A stretch of 38,016 nt of DNA from Streptomyces sp. sk2.1 (GCF_008120935.1 NZ_RDBO01000077.1:1788593-1826608); one strand, 5' to 3'. Numbered from the stretch's first letter, positions 15,737-24,031 are shown. Translations and numbers: made by a program. Notes: generated from the letters alone by a model not told the origin.

Positions 15737-17287
15737 TCAGCGCCCGGCCTGCAGCGCCGCCCAGGTCTTGGCCCCCACGAGACCGTCGGCCGTCAGGCCC
15801 CGGCTCGTCTGGTAGCTGCGCACCGCGGTCGTCGTCGCCGGTCCGAAGCTGCCGTCGACGGCGACCGTCGAGCCGAGCGCCGCGGTCAGCGAACGCTGGA
15901 GCCGCTTCACCGCGTCGCCCGACGAGCCCTCCTGGAGGGACGTCGCGGAGCCGGCCGACAGCAGCGCGGTCCAGGTCCTGGCCCCCACGATCCCGTCGGC
16001 CGTCAGACCGCGCGCCTTCTGGTAGGCGGTCACCGCGCTCTTGGTGGTCGGCCCGAAGCTGCCGTCCACCGCGCCCGCGTTCTGCCCCTGCTCGTTCAGC
16101 AGCTGCTGGACGGCCTTGACCTGGGCGCCCGTCGAGCCGCTCTGCTGGGTCGCGTACGAGGTGAAGCTCAGCCCGTCGCTGGTGCCGCCGCCGTTGTCCC
16201 CGCCGACCAGCTCCATGTAGCGGTTCCAGTCCCAGTACGGGCCCGGGTCGGTGTGGTCGTTGCCCGGTACTTCCTTGTGCCCGAGGATGTGCGCCCGGTC
16301 CTTCGGGATGCCGTACCGGTCGCACAGGTGCTTGGTCAGGGCCGCCGACGAGCGGTACATCGTGTCCGTGAACCAGGACGGGTCGTCGATGAAGCCCTCG
16401 TGCTCGATGCCGAGCGACGAGGCGTTGGCGCTCCGGGCGTGGTACGCGGTGTCGCTGTCGCGCACGGTCTGGGTGATCTGGCCGTCGGAGGACCGCACCA
16501 CGTAGTGGGCGCTGACCTCCGACGTCGGGTTCTGGAACCAGCTGATCGAGCCCGCGTACGAGCCCTGCGTGACGTGGATGACGACCTTGTCGATCTTCGC
16601 CGTGCGGCCCTTGGTGTAGTTGTTCGTGTGGGCCGCGGCCCACAGCGCCGACGGGTAGTCGGTGCTCCGGGTGCTCACGTCGGCGGCGGAGACCGAGCCC
16701 TTCTGCGGGGCGACCGGACGGCCCGTCACCGAGATCCGCTCGCCCCCGGGCACGACGGCGTCGAGCCCGTCGGCCAGGAAGGTGTAGACGGTGTCGGCGT
16801 ACAGGGCGGCGAGGGGTCCCTGCGAGCCGCTGTACCGGGCGACGACCGGGTACCAGGCGTCGATGTCGTCGCGGTCCCGGGCGTCGAGGCCGAGCTTGTC
16901 CGCGTGGGCGCGCAGCACCGCCGCGCCGCCCATGATGTTGGCCCCGGTGTCGGTGCGCAGCTCGGAGAGGGGTTCGCCGGTGAGGGCGGCGGCCCGTTCC
17001 AGCGACTGGTTGGTGGGGTTGCTCACCAGGTGCATCACGCCGTAGCCGTTGGCCTGGCTGGGGCGTCCCGAGTGGCCGTCGAGGCGGGTCTCGCCGTAGC
17101 CGACGGCCGCGAGCAGATCACGGGGTACGTCGAACTCCGCGGCGGCCCGTGCGAACGCCCGGTCCATCGGGTGGTCGTCGCCCGGGGCGGCGAGGGCCGG
17201 GGTGCCGGTCGCGGTCAGGACGGTGGCGGTGAGGGCCGCGAGGACGGATGCGCGGCCCGTGGTGAGGGCGGCGGGGCGTCGGGGCAT
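15737..17287 (-). CDS. Secreted N-acetylmuramoyl-L-alanine amidase with two PG-binding domains
   Basis: A 516-residue exported cell-wall hydrolase that cleaves the bond between MurNAc and the stem peptide. A Sec signal peptide ends near residue 33 (TPALA-AP). An amidase_2 (PGRP-like) domain spans about residues 215-355, with zinc ligands in VVIHVTQGS and NDHTDPGP and the substrate segment SLGIEHEG. Two peptidoglycan_binding_1 repeats follow: GSTGAQVKAVQQLL...VDGSFGPTTKSAV and GSSGDAVKRLQRSL...VDGSFGPATTTAV. The region between the signal and the amidase domain (about 40-190) has a lysozyme-like look (VGYGETRLDGH). AGGAG lies five bases before the ATG. It is a single-gene unit with its own promoter and terminator. 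Confidence 0.93.
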   Translation of the reverse strand: MPRRPAALTTGRASVLAALTATVLTATGTPALAAPGDDHPMDRAFARAAAEFDVPRDLLAAVGYGETRLDGHSGRPSQANGYGVMHLVSNPTNQSLERAAALTGEPLSELRTDTGANIMGGAAVLRAHADKLGLDARDRDDIDAWYPVVARYSGSQGPLAALYADTVYTFLADGLDAVVPGGERISVTGRPVAPQKGSVSAADVSTRSTDYPSALWAAAHTNNYTKGRTAKIDKVVIHVTQGSYAGSISWFQNPTSEVSAHYVVRSSDGQITQTVRDSDTAYHARSANASSLGIEHEGFIDDPSWFTDTMYRSSAALTKHLCDRYGIPKDRAHILGHKEVPGNDHTDPGPYWDWNRYMELVGGDNGGGTSDGLSFTSYATQQSGSTGAQVKAVQQLLNEQGQNAGAVDGSFGPTTKSAVTAYQKARGLTADGIVGARTWTALLSAGSATSLQEGSSGDAVKRLQRSLTAALGSTVAVDGSFGPATTTAVRSYQTSRGLTADGLVGAKTWAALQAGR

Positions 17288-17370
17288 ACCTGCTCCTGCT
17301 CGGTGGGTGGGGGGAGAAGAATGGCCCCCGGGCCCGAGTGGGGTGGGCCGAGGGGCCGCGAAGCCCGCTC

Positions 17371-17399
17371 AGACTATCCATCTGTTAAGGGCATGACAA
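17371..17399 (-). promoter_or_regulatory. Promoter of the amidase gene
   Basis: On the minus strand TTGTCA (17399-17394) and TAGTCT (17376-17371) are separated by 17 bases, a good vegetative-type promoter. It lies about 83 bases upstream of the start codon. Confidence 0.65.
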
Positions 17400-17428
17400 T
17401 CATCTGACGGTGTGTCGAACTCCCTTTC

Positions 17429-17441
17429 ACTCCAATGGAGT
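17429..17441. promoter_or_regulatory. Small palindrome upstream of the amidase promoter
   Basis: ACTCCA-A-TGGAGT is a 6-bp palindrome with one central base, thirty bases upstream of the -35 box of the amidase gene. It could bind a regulator, but nothing else supports that. Confidence 0.3.
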
Positions 17442-17468
17442 TGAGCAGTGTTCAGGGATGCCCGATGA

Positions 17469-17503
17469 CCTGCCCGGCAACCGGGTGACGGTTGCCGGGC
17501 AGG
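17469..17503 (-). terminator. Terminator of the nitroreductase gene
   Basis: A perfect 15-bp stem (CCTGCCCGGCAACCG / CGGTTGCCGGGCAGG) with a 5-base loop lies 26 bases after the nitroreductase stop codon on the minus strand. It lacks a U-run, but its length makes it a convincing terminator. Confidence 0.85.
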
Positions 17504-17528
17504 GATGGAGCGGGGCGGTGAAGTCGTT

Positions 17529-18245
17529 CTACCAGCGGTCGCGGTGGATGACGTCCGCCACCGGACGGCGCCGGACCGGGCCGAAGTTGCCCTGCGGCCA
17601 TCCGACCGGGACGGCGGCGTAGGTGTGCATGTCCTCGGGGATGCCGAGCGCCTCCTTCCACTCCTGCTCCAGCATCAGGTGCCAGATGGTGATGTTCGCG
17701 GCGAGCCCCAGGGCCCGCGCGGCGAGCAGGAGGTTCTGCACGCCGGGGTAGACGCAGGAGCCCTCGGCGAGCGCCTGGAAACGCGTCTGGGTGTGCGCCA
17801 TGCGCTCGGTCGCGGCCGGGCCGAGCGCCCGCGCGGAGGCCAGCAGCCCCTCCTCGTCCAGGCGGGGCTCCGGGAAGCGGTAGCAGGGCACGATCAGCGC
17901 CGGGGTGTCGGCGAAGTGGTCGCGCTGGTACTCGATCGCGGCGACCATCCGGCCGTACGCCGCCTCGTCCATGCCCTTCGGCGCGTACTTCCCGGTCGTC
18001 GCCAGATAGGCGTCCACGCACCGCTTCCACAGCGGCGCGAGACGGGCCATCACCTCACGGTCGGTCACCACCACGTACTCGTAACACTGCATGTTGCCGC
18101 CGCTGGGACCCCAGACGGCCGCCTGTATCAGCTGCTCCAGCGTCTCGTCCGGCACCGGCTCCGGCTTCAGGCGGCGCATCGCGCGCATGGTGGACATCGT
18201 GGCGAAGAGCGCGGGACCGTCGGTCCGATTCATATCGATCGTCAT
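17529..18245 (-). CDS. Nitroreductase family protein
   Basis: A 238-residue FMN-dependent oxidoreductase of the nitroreductase fold. Family features are STMRAMRRLKPEPVPDETLEQLI at the N terminus (FMN phosphate binding around MRAMRRL), WGPSGGNMQCYEYVVVTD, and VYPGVQNLLLAARALGL in the C-terminal half, with LGIPEDMHTYAAVPVGWP near the end. These proteins reduce nitroaromatics, quinones or flavins with NAD(P)H; the physiological substrate cannot be read. Two starts are possible, ATG 18245 (chosen) and ATG 18233. Neither has a clear ribosome site, so leaderless translation is possible. It is divergent from the ACP gene. Confidence 0.88.
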   Translation of the reverse strand: MTIDMNRTDGPALFATMSTMRAMRRLKPEPVPDETLEQLIQAAVWGPSGGNMQCYEYVVVTDREVMARLAPLWKRCVDAYLATTGKYAPKGMDEAAYGRMVAAIEYQRDHFADTPALIVPCYRFPEPRLDEEGLLASARALGPAATERMAHTQTRFQALAEGSCVYPGVQNLLLAARALGLAANITIWHLMLEQEWKEALGIPEDMHTYAAVPVGWPQGNFGPVRRRPVADVIHRDRW

Positions 18246-18420
18246 GATCGCGGAGTGTACGGGCGAAGTGCGGTGGAAGGGGAGGGGCTTTCGTCCCGGT
18301 CCGCGGGCGCCGGCGCACCGGGCGGTACGGGTGCCGACGCGCCGGACGGACGGTGCGGGCCACCGGATTCGTACACCCGGTCGCCCCAACGTCGTACGGG
18401 GGAACGCGGACCGGTTTCTT

Positions 18421-18439
18421 CTTCGCGAAGGCGTATAAA
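18421..18439 (+). promoter_or_regulatory. Palindrome and TATAAA box upstream of the ACP operon
   Basis: A perfect 10-bp palindrome CTTCGCGAAG (18421-18430) is followed three bases later by TATAAA (18434-18439), about 90 bases before the ACP start. The AT-rich hexamer is a plausible -10 box. No TTGACA-like -35 exists at the right distance. GGTTT about 20 bases upstream suggests a sigma-B-like promoter, which is a weak guess. A repressor could bind the palindrome. Confidence 0.4.
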
Positions 18440-18528
18440 GGGTTTCTCCGGACCGGCCGGCGTCCCTCGATGGCACTCACCCCTCACGCGGCAGGGCGTC
18501 ACCGCGTACGAGAGCGCAGGAGCGCCGC

Positions 18529-18762
18529 ATGAGCACGGCAGAAGAGATCAACGACTTGCTGGTGGCGAACTTCGGGACCGACCCCCTCGCCATCCGGCCC
18601 GAGGTGTCGCTGCGTCACCTCAGGCTCGACTCCCTCGCGCTGGAGGAGCTCCGGCTGCTCATCGAGGACCGGCTGGGCGTCGACCTGGACGATGTGCACC
18701 TGACCTCCCGGGACACCGTCGAACGGCTCGTCGACGCGGTGCACCGCAGGATCGTCGCGTGA
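18529..18762 (+). CDS. Acyl carrier protein
   Basis: A 77-residue free-standing ACP. The phosphopantetheine attachment motif is LRLDSLALEEL with Ser35, and the four-helix pattern is clear (EEINDLLVANFG, ELRLLIEDRLGVDL, TVERLVDAVHRRI). AGGAG precedes the ATG. The stop overlaps the GTG start of the ketosynthase gene by four bases (GTGA), so the two are coupled and likely form a complex. It is distinct from the housekeeping FabC ACP because it sits apart from the fabDHCF cluster and has a basic C terminus. Confidence 0.88.
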   Translation: MSTAEEINDLLVANFGTDPLAIRPEVSLRHLRLDSLALEELRLLIEDRLGVDLDDVHLTSRDTVERLVDAVHRRIVA

Positions 18763-20009
18763 CGGGCCGCCCGTACCGCCCCGAGCCGTTCGCCGCCGCC
18801 GTCACCGGGATCGGCCTGGTCACCGCGGCGGGCACCGGCACCGGGGCCACCTGGAAGGCCGTCACCGGGGCGTCGGACCCGCCCTCGGTCCTGCACCGGC
18901 CCGAACTCCACGGCCTGCCCTGCGACTTCATGTACACCATCACCGGCCTCGACCCCCGGACCCGGCTCGGGGTGGCCACCGCGCGGCTGATGGACCGCTT
19001 CTCGCAACTGGCCGTCATCGCGGCCCGCGAGGCCGTCGCCGACGCCGGACTCGACCCCCTGCTCTGGGACGGCGGACGGGTCGCCGTCGTCATCGGCTCC
19101 GCGCACGGCGGACTGCCCTTCTACGACGAACAGCACACGATCCTCACCGAACGCGGCGCCCGCCGGGTCTCCCCGAAACTCGCCCCGCTCACCGTCGTCA
19201 ACGGCGCGGCCAGCAGCGTCGCCACCGACCTGGGCGCCCTCGGCCCGAGCCAGGCCGTCTCCACCGCGTGCTCCTCCGGCACCGTCGCCATCGGCACCGC
19301 CCACCAGATGCTCCGTACCGGGGCCTGCGACGTCGTCGTCGCGGGCGGCGCCGAATCGGTCTGCTCCCGGCTGCTGATCGCCAGCGCCTGCCAGCTGAAG
19401 GCCGTCTCCACCCGGCGCGAGGACCCCGGGGCCGCCTGCCGCCCCTTCGACATCCACCGCGACGGCTTCGTCGTCGGGGAGGGCGCCGGACTCCTCGTGA
19501 TGGAGCGGCCGGAGCACGCCCGGGCCCGCGGCGCCACCGTCCGCGCGCACATCGCCGGTTACGGGGCCGCCTGCGACGCCTACTCCGCCGTGGCCCCCGA
19601 CCCCGGGGGCCGGGGCATCGAACGGGCGCTGCGCACCGCGCTCGCGGACGCCGGGATCGACGCCCGGGACATCGGACACGTCAACGCCCACGGCACCTCG
19701 ACCGTCTCCAACGACCTCATCGAGGCGACGATGCTGCGCCGGGTCGTCGGCGAACACCCCCTGGTCACCTCGACGAAGGCGATGACCGGGCACACGCTCG
19801 GGGCGGCCGGTGGCATCGAGACCGCGCTGACCGCGCTGGCGCTCCAGCACCAACTCGTCCCGCCCACCGTGAACCTCGACGCCCCCGACCCCGGCATCCC
19901 CGTCGACGTGGTGAGCAAGGAGGCCCGGCGGGGAACGTTCGACGCGGCCGTCAAGACCTCGCTCGGCTTCGGCGGACACAATGCCGCGCTCGTCCTCACC
20001 AGGCCCTGA
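18759..20009 (+). CDS. Beta-ketoacyl-ACP synthase (KAS II / KS-alpha-like)
   Basis: A 416-residue condensing enzyme of the thiolase fold that would elongate an acyl chain held on the upstream ACP. The catalytic triad is complete: Cys171 in VSTACSSGT, His311 in NAHGTST and His345 in MTGHTLGAAG, with GFGGHNAALV at the C terminus. Absence of a chain-length factor or a second ketosynthase argues against a type II aromatic polyketide. The GTG start at 18759 lies within the ACP stop region. A longer open frame from 17505 is antisense to the nitroreductase and is not real. Product unknown. Confidence 0.92.
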   Translation: MTGRPYRPEPFAAAVTGIGLVTAAGTGTGATWKAVTGASDPPSVLHRPELHGLPCDFMYTITGLDPRTRLGVATARLMDRFSQLAVIAAREAVADAGLDPLLWDGGRVAVVIGSAHGGLPFYDEQHTILTERGARRVSPKLAPLTVVNGAASSVATDLGALGPSQAVSTACSSGTVAIGTAHQMLRTGACDVVVAGGAESVCSRLLIASACQLKAVSTRREDPGAACRPFDIHRDGFVVGEGAGLLVMERPEHARARGATVRAHIAGYGAACDAYSAVAPDPGGRGIERALRTALADAGIDARDIGHVNAHGTSTVSNDLIEATMLRRVVGEHPLVTSTKAMTGHTLGAAGGIETALTALALQHQLVPPTVNLDAPDPGIPVDVVSKEARRGTFDAAVKTSLGFGGHNAALVLTRP

Positions 20010-20037
20010 CCGGAAACCCCAGAGACACGGAGCCACC

Positions 20038-20955
20038 ATGGCCGACGAGATCATCCGGACCCTGTCGGTGGACGGACTGCGCTACGGCTACCGGGTCCTG
20101 CGGCAGCCCGCCCCGCGCACCGAGCCGGTCATCGTGCTCGGCGGCGCGCTCCAGGGGATGCACGGCTGGCCGCAGATGGACGACCACCTGGGTCCGCTCG
20201 CCTCCGTCGTCACCGCCGACCTGCCCGGCATGGGGGACGCCGACCCCATGCCGGCCGACACCGGCAACGAAGTCCTGTGCGCCGCCGTCGCCGGGATCAT
20301 CGACGACCTCGGCGTGCCGAAGGTCAACATCTTCGGGTTCTCCTACGGCACGGCGATCGCCTTCGGCTGCGCCCGGCGCGATCCCGGCCGCGTCGCCCGG
20401 CTGGTCCTCGGCGGGGTGCCGTCCCACATCACCGACGACCAGCGCGACCGGTGGAGCCGCGCCGTGGGCCGACTGGGGACCGGCGACCTGGAAGGGCTCG
20501 CCGCCCTGGCCGCCGGGGTGCTGATGTGCCAGGACCCGGAACGCCGGGTCCACCGGGGCGAACTGGCGCGGCGCTATGTGCGGCGCTCGTTCCTGCACGC
20601 CCTGAACCATTCCCCGCACGCCGCGCGGTCCCTGCACCGGGCGCTGGAGCACCGGCCGGACTTCTCCGGCGGGCTGACGGGCGTACCGACCCTCGTCTTC
20701 GCCGGCGAGCACGACACGGTGACCTCGCCCGAACGGCAGCGCGCCTTCGCGGCCACGATCGAGGGCAGCCGGTTCGTCACGATCGAGGAGTCCGACCACT
20801 GGGTCGTCCTGGAGCGGCCGGACGACGTCGCGGACCTCGCGGCCCGATTCTTCACCGACCGCCCGCTGGAGCAGGCCCCCGGCCTCGCCGCGCTCCCCGC
20901 CCAGGCCCGCGCGTCGTCGTCGCGGGCGGTCCGGCCGCCCGCGACGAAGCGGTGA
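20038..20955 (+). CDS. Alpha/beta hydrolase
   Basis: A 305-residue alpha/beta-hydrolase-fold protein, likely a thioesterase or lipid/lactone hydrolase. The nucleophile elbow is GFSYGTA with Ser102, the acid is Asp226 in AGEHDTV and the histidine is His254 in ESDHWVV. An oxyanion strand PVIVLGGALQGMHGW is visible near residue 35. The last 35 residues are Ala/Arg/Pro-rich and look disordered. GGAG lies six bases before the ATG. The gene follows the ketosynthase by 28 bases, so it probably releases or modifies the acyl product of the ACP-KS pair. Confidence 0.88.
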   Translation: MADEIIRTLSVDGLRYGYRVLRQPAPRTEPVIVLGGALQGMHGWPQMDDHLGPLASVVTADLPGMGDADPMPADTGNEVLCAAVAGIIDDLGVPKVNIFGFSYGTAIAFGCARRDPGRVARLVLGGVPSHITDDQRDRWSRAVGRLGTGDLEGLAALAAGVLMCQDPERRVHRGELARRYVRRSFLHALNHSPHAARSLHRALEHRPDFSGGLTGVPTLVFAGEHDTVTSPERQRAFAATIEGSRFVTIEESDHWVVLERPDDVADLAARFFTDRPLEQAPGLAALPAQARASSSRAVRPPATKR

Positions 20956-20991
20956 CCGGGTGGCGGGGAGGCGCGGCGGGCCGCCCGGTGC

Positions 20992-21360
20992 TCAGGCCCC
21001 GGGGACGCGGTCGAGGAAGCCGCTGACCGAGGCGATGCGCCCGTCGTCGGCGAGGGCGATCACGTCCGATCCGGCGACGGGCGCCGAGCCGTCGGCGGTG
21101 GAGACCAGGTCCCAGCTGAAGCGCACGATGTCGTGGTGCCCGTCGTGGGCGCCGGTCAGCCGGAACTCGAAACCGGGGAACTGCTGGTGGACGCCGCTGA
21201 TCGCGGCCGCGAGCCCGTCGTGGCCGCGCACGTCGGCCAACGGGTCGGTGTAGGTGGCCTCCTCGGTGAAAGCCGCCGCGACGGCCTTCTCCAGGCCCTC
21301 GGGCGTGGCGGCGTTCCAGGCGGTGAAGTAGCGCCGGACGGCGTCCTCGTACACGGCCAT
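20992..21360 (-). CDS. SnoaL-like / NTF2-fold protein
   Basis: A 122-residue cone-fold protein with the SnoaL_2-type pattern: RYFTAWNAATPEGLEKAV at the N terminus, FTEEATYTDPLADVRGHDG, and a C-terminal beta strand VIALADDGRIASVSGFLD. This family covers ketosteroid-isomerase-like and polyketide cyclase-like enzymes and many of unknown role. The ATG at 21360 has AGAGGA about nine bases upstream. It converges on the alpha/beta hydrolase gene with a 36-base gap. It is not clearly linked in function to its neighbours. Confidence 0.85.
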   Translation of the reverse strand: MAVYEDAVRRYFTAWNAATPEGLEKAVAAAFTEEATYTDPLADVRGHDGLAAAISGVHQQFPGFEFRLTGAHDGHHDIVRFSWDLVSTADGSAPVAGSDVIALADDGRIASVSGFLDRVPGA

Positions 21361-21400
21361 GGGTTGTGTCCTCTCCTCGCGGTCCGGCCCCGGGCCTCCC

Positions 21401-21443
21401 GTCCGGATCGCGCCGGGCCCGCGTGCCCCGGACCGATCCGGAC
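21401..21443. terminator. Inverted repeat behind the DUF5709 gene
   Basis: Two 10-base arms (GTCCGGATCG at 21401-21410 and CGATCCGGAC at 21434-21443) are spaced by 23 bases that can pair partly inside. It lies about 70 bases downstream of the DUF5709 stop and upstream of the SnoaL-like gene, so it is probably a terminator, less likely an operator. Confidence 0.45.
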
Positions 21444-21512
21444 GAAAGCCCCTGAGGAACGGCTTCCGTCTGCTGGTGAGGACCACGATGTCCGAAGGCG
21501 CGCGGGGCGGTA

Positions 21513-21965
21513 CTAACCGTCCGACACCACGTGCATGGCCGCTTCCTCGGCCGAGGCCCCGGCCCCGTCGATGCCGACGTCCTCGGCCGCCAGGGTGTCC
21601 GGCTCGTCGATGTCCAACTGCCGGGTGAGCCGGCCGGCGCGCACCGTGCCGACCTCGCCGTCCCACGGCTCGCCGTCGCCGTCGGACAGGTCCCCCATGC
21701 CGTCCCCGTCGCCGTCGGCCCCGGCGGTGTCGGGCAGTTCCCTGGCCAGCCGGCTCTCCAGCGACTCACCGGTGTGCTGCTCGGCGGCGGTGGTGCCCAG
21801 GTCCTCCACCGCCCAGGGGCGCTCGGGCGGGGAATAGCCCTCGTCGAGCGCGTCGGTCAGACCCCGGTCGTCCAGGGTGTCCTCGACGTCGAGTTGTTCC
21901 ATGGGGTCCGAGGCCTCCGGCTGCTGGGGCTGGTAGACGTCATCTCCCCTGTCGGCATCATTCAT
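21513..21965 (-). CDS. DUF5709 protein
   Basis: A 150-residue very acidic protein of unknown function that is common in Streptomyces. The conserved family segments are ALDEGYSPPERPWAVEDLGT, ESLESRLARELPD and AEDVGIDGAGASAEEAAMH at the C terminus. It has no signal peptide or membrane segment and is rich in Asp and Glu. The ATG at 21965 is preceded by GGAAGGGA. A longer frame from 22004 adds 13 unlikely residues. The upstream region holds a duplicated 9-mer CATGCCGTG (22004-22021). Role unknown; families like this are often stress- or development-linked. Confidence 0.8.
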   Translation of the reverse strand: MNDADRGDDVYQPQQPEASDPMEQLDVEDTLDDRGLTDALDEGYSPPERPWAVEDLGTTAAEQHTGESLESRLARELPDTAGADGDGDGMGDLSDGDGEPWDGEVGTVRAGRLTRQLDIDEPDTLAAEDVGIDGAGASAEEAAMHVVSDG

Positions 21966-22214
21966 GGTGTGTCCCTTCCCGATCCTCGGGGATCCCGGTC
22001 GCACATGCCGTGCATGCCGTGCACGCGACGCATACGACTCGGGACAAAGGGGGCCTTCGTGCGGTGTGTGCCCGAATGTCGTCGAACCGCCCGTACGGGT
22101 TCAGGATAAGTGGCCGGGGCGCGAGGCCGCTGCTCGGGCGTGACGGGCCGGACGGGGGGACCATGGAAGGTACAGGCGGAAGACGCCCTGCCCCACCCGT
22201 CACGGGAGACCGCC

Positions 22215-22484
22215 ATGGATTACCCGGAGAGCTACCAGCTGGTGTTTCAGGCGTCCGCGGTGGAGGACGACACGGTGACCGTCTGGCGCACCGCGCAGTC
22301 GGGGGCGGGCGGATACCCGGTCTACGAGGACGAGACCGGGATCGTGCGCGCGGAGATCAGCGACCGGGGCGAGGTCCGCATGCTGGCCAGTGGCGGACAC
22401 CAGGTGCTCGGCACCCCGCTCGTGGTGCGGGAGGTGAGGGACGGACAACTGGGCGCGCCCCGCGGTGGCGGCGGACCGGTGTAG
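22215..22484 (+). CDS. DUF6296-like small protein
   Basis: An 89-residue hypothetical protein. It reads MDYPESYQLVFQASAVEDD, then VTVWRTAQSGAGGYPVYEDE and RAEISDRGEVRMLASGGH, a pattern I recall from the streptomycete family DUF6296, but I could not confirm it by search. It has beta-strand-rich character and no cysteine. GGGAG lies upstream of the ATG at 22215. It converges on the cold-shock gene with a terminator between them. Confidence 0.7.
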   Translation: MDYPESYQLVFQASAVEDDTVTVWRTAQSGAGGYPVYEDETGIVRAEISDRGEVRMLASGGHQVLGTPLVVREVRDGQLGAPRGGGGPV

Positions 22485-22508
22485 GAGGCGGGTCGGCGCG
22501 GACGGGGC

Positions 22509-22556
22509 GACGCCCCGCGGACCGGGACGACCCGAGGGGTCCGGTCGCGGGGCGTC
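22509..22556. terminator. Bidirectional terminator
   Basis: An 11-bp perfect stem (GACGCCCCGCG / CGCGGGGCGTC) extended by a 5-bp inner stem (ACCGG / CCGGT) lies between the convergent DUF6296-like gene (ends 22484) and the cold-shock gene (ends 22587). Confidence 0.85.
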
Positions 22557-22586
22557 GGCCCTGCTGCCCGCGTGCGTTGTCCGGGA

Positions 22587-23006
22587 TCAGCCCTCGGTCC
22601 AGCCGCGGTTCTTCGCGAACTGCAGCAACCCGCGCCGGATCTGCAGGATCTGGGACCCCGTCAGCGTCGGCGCCGACTCCAGCAGGACGTCGGTGACGTC
22701 CCGCGTGAACTCGGCCGCACTGAGCACGTCGCACAGGGCGTCGTCGTCCGACGCCCCGGAGACCACCGCGGGCCTCGGCGGCGTCACGGGTTTTCCGTCC
22801 GCCCCCTCGGCGAGCCGGACCGACGAGGCCTTCAGCCCGCGGTCGCCGTCCTCGATCTCGAACTCGACAGCCGTGCCCGTATGTACATAGGACTCGGGGA
22901 TCAACATGTCGTTCACATGGAGAAAGACATCCTCACCACCGTGATCGGGTGCGATGAACCCGTATCCCCGAGCTCCGTCGAACCGCACGACGCGACCAGA
23001 AACCAC
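22587..23006 (-). CDS. Cold-shock domain protein with C-terminal extension
   Basis: A 139-residue protein with an N-terminal cold-shock domain (residues about 1-66), a single-stranded RNA/DNA-binding beta barrel. RNP1 is seen as ARGYGFIAP and RNP2 as DVFLHVND. An additional 70-residue C-terminal part (DDDALCDVLSAAEFTRDVTD, QILQIRRGLLQFAKNRGW) is predicted helical. Such long forms are found in streptomycetes besides the short 67-residue proteins. The start is GTG at 23006, with a G-rich ribosome site. A -10-like TATTCT lies at 23070-23065 on the minus strand. Confidence 0.88.
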   Translation of the reverse strand: MVSGRVVRFDGARGYGFIAPDHGGEDVFLHVNDMLIPESYVHTGTAVEFEIEDGDRGLKASSVRLAEGADGKPVTPPRPAVVSGASDDDALCDVLSAAEFTRDVTDVLLESAPTLTGSQILQIRRGLLQFAKNRGWTEG

Positions 23007-23091
23007 ACCAACCCCCAAGAAAGAACCGGGCCCCTCGCCCGTTCGCCACACATGGCTCGACCGGAGAATAGCCCTGGTCGACCGGGGCGCG

Positions 23092-23115
23092 CGACCCGAT
23101 CGCAACAATCGGTCG
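23092..23115. terminator. Inverted repeat after the DMT transporter gene
   Basis: CGACCCGAT at 23092-23100 and ATCGGTCG at 23108-23115 form an 8-bp stem with one bulged base and a 7-base loop. It lies 40 bases after the DMT gene stop and upstream of the cold-shock gene, so it may act as a terminator or operator. Confidence 0.4.
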
Positions 23116-23155
23116 TGGCCCGCCCGGGCGGGCGCGCCCGCGGTACCGGCCCCGT

Positions 23156-24031
23156 TCAGCGGAGCCGGCGCGGGGGCGGAGGAGCGCTGCCGGACGCCAG
23201 TGGGGAGCGGGACAGCCCCACGCAGCCCGCGGCGATCAGGGCGAGCGCGAGCAGTTCGGGCAGCAGCCACCAGCCGGTGCGCAGCTCCTCGCCGAACAAC
23301 GTCACCCCGTACAGGATGCTGATCAGCGCGTCACCGAGCGTCAGCATCGGCTGGACCGCGACCAGGGTGCCCGCCTGGAGGGCGTTCTGGAGCAGGAACA
23401 GCGCCCCCAGCCCGGCCAGGGCGGTCGCGTACAGCTGCCAGGACGTGAGGAGGGCCGCTGCTCCACCGCCCCCTTCCAGTTGCGCCATGGCGTCCTTCAT
23501 GAGTGCCGCGGTCAGGGCGTAGCCGCAGGCGGCGGCGAGGCCGAGCAACGCGCCCCGGGCGTTGCCGCAGGCCCCCAGGGCCGCACCGATCAGCACGGCC
23601 TCGAAGACCCCGGTCAGGATCAGCGCCGGAACCCACGCGGCCCCGTGCACGGTCGCGCTGCCGCCCTCGGGCGCCGCGGAGGCCATGCCCAGGGCCAGCC
23701 CGCAGGTCACCGCGGCCACCCCGTACCAGAGGGACCGCGACAGCCGGACCCGCATGACGAACCCGGCCATCAGCAGCGTGGCCGGCAGTTCGATCACGAA
23801 GATCGGCTGGACCACGGCGATCGGACCGGTGGCCAGTGCCACGGCCTGACAGACGGCCGCGACGATCACCAGGCCGATCCCGGCGAGCCAGACCGGCCGG
23901 CGCAGCAACTGCCCGATCAACGACAGGTGCATCGCGGCGCTGTCGGGGACGGTACGGGCGGCCCGGCGCTGCAGCACGGAGGCGGCTCCGTTGCTGAACG
24001 CGGTCAGGACGGCGAACAGAACGCTGATCAC
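23156..24031 (-). CDS. DMT-superfamily (EamA-like) transporter
   Basis: A 291-residue membrane protein with about ten hydrophobic segments, the drug/metabolite transporter topology. The first half begins VLFAVLTAFSNGAASVLQRR and continues with PIAVVQPIFVIELPATLLMAG; the second half has AGTLVAVQPMLTLGDALISIL and LFGEELRTGWWL, typical of EamA-type repeats. The start is GTG at 24031, because no ATG is in frame nearby; an ATG at 24142 would add 37 non-hydrophobic residues. It is divergent from the AlkZ-like gene. Substrate unknown. Confidence 0.82.
   Translation of the reverse strand: MISVLFAVLTAFSNGAASVLQRRAARTVPDSAAMHLSLIGQLLRRPVWLAGIGLVIVAAVCQAVALATGPIAVVQPIFVIELPATLLMAGFVMRVRLSRSLWYGVAAVTCGLALGMASAAPEGGSATVHGAAWVPALILTGVFEAVLIGAALGACGNARGALLGLAAACGYALTAALMKDAMAQLEGGGGAAALLTSWQLYATALAGLGALFLLQNALQAGTLVAVQPMLTLGDALISILYGVTLFGEELRTGWWLLPELLALALIAAGCVGLSRSPLASGSAPPPPRRLR

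Noticed and set aside
17505..20009. An 834-residue plus-strand protein
   Set aside because: The first half is antisense to the nitroreductase and has no family pattern. The ketosynthase begins at GTG 18759, within the ACP stop.
22004..22021. Duplicated CATGCCGTG as a repeat element or CRISPR-like unit
   Set aside because: Only two adjacent 9-mers, no spacers and no further copies. It is a chance micro-repeat upstream of the DUF5709 gene.
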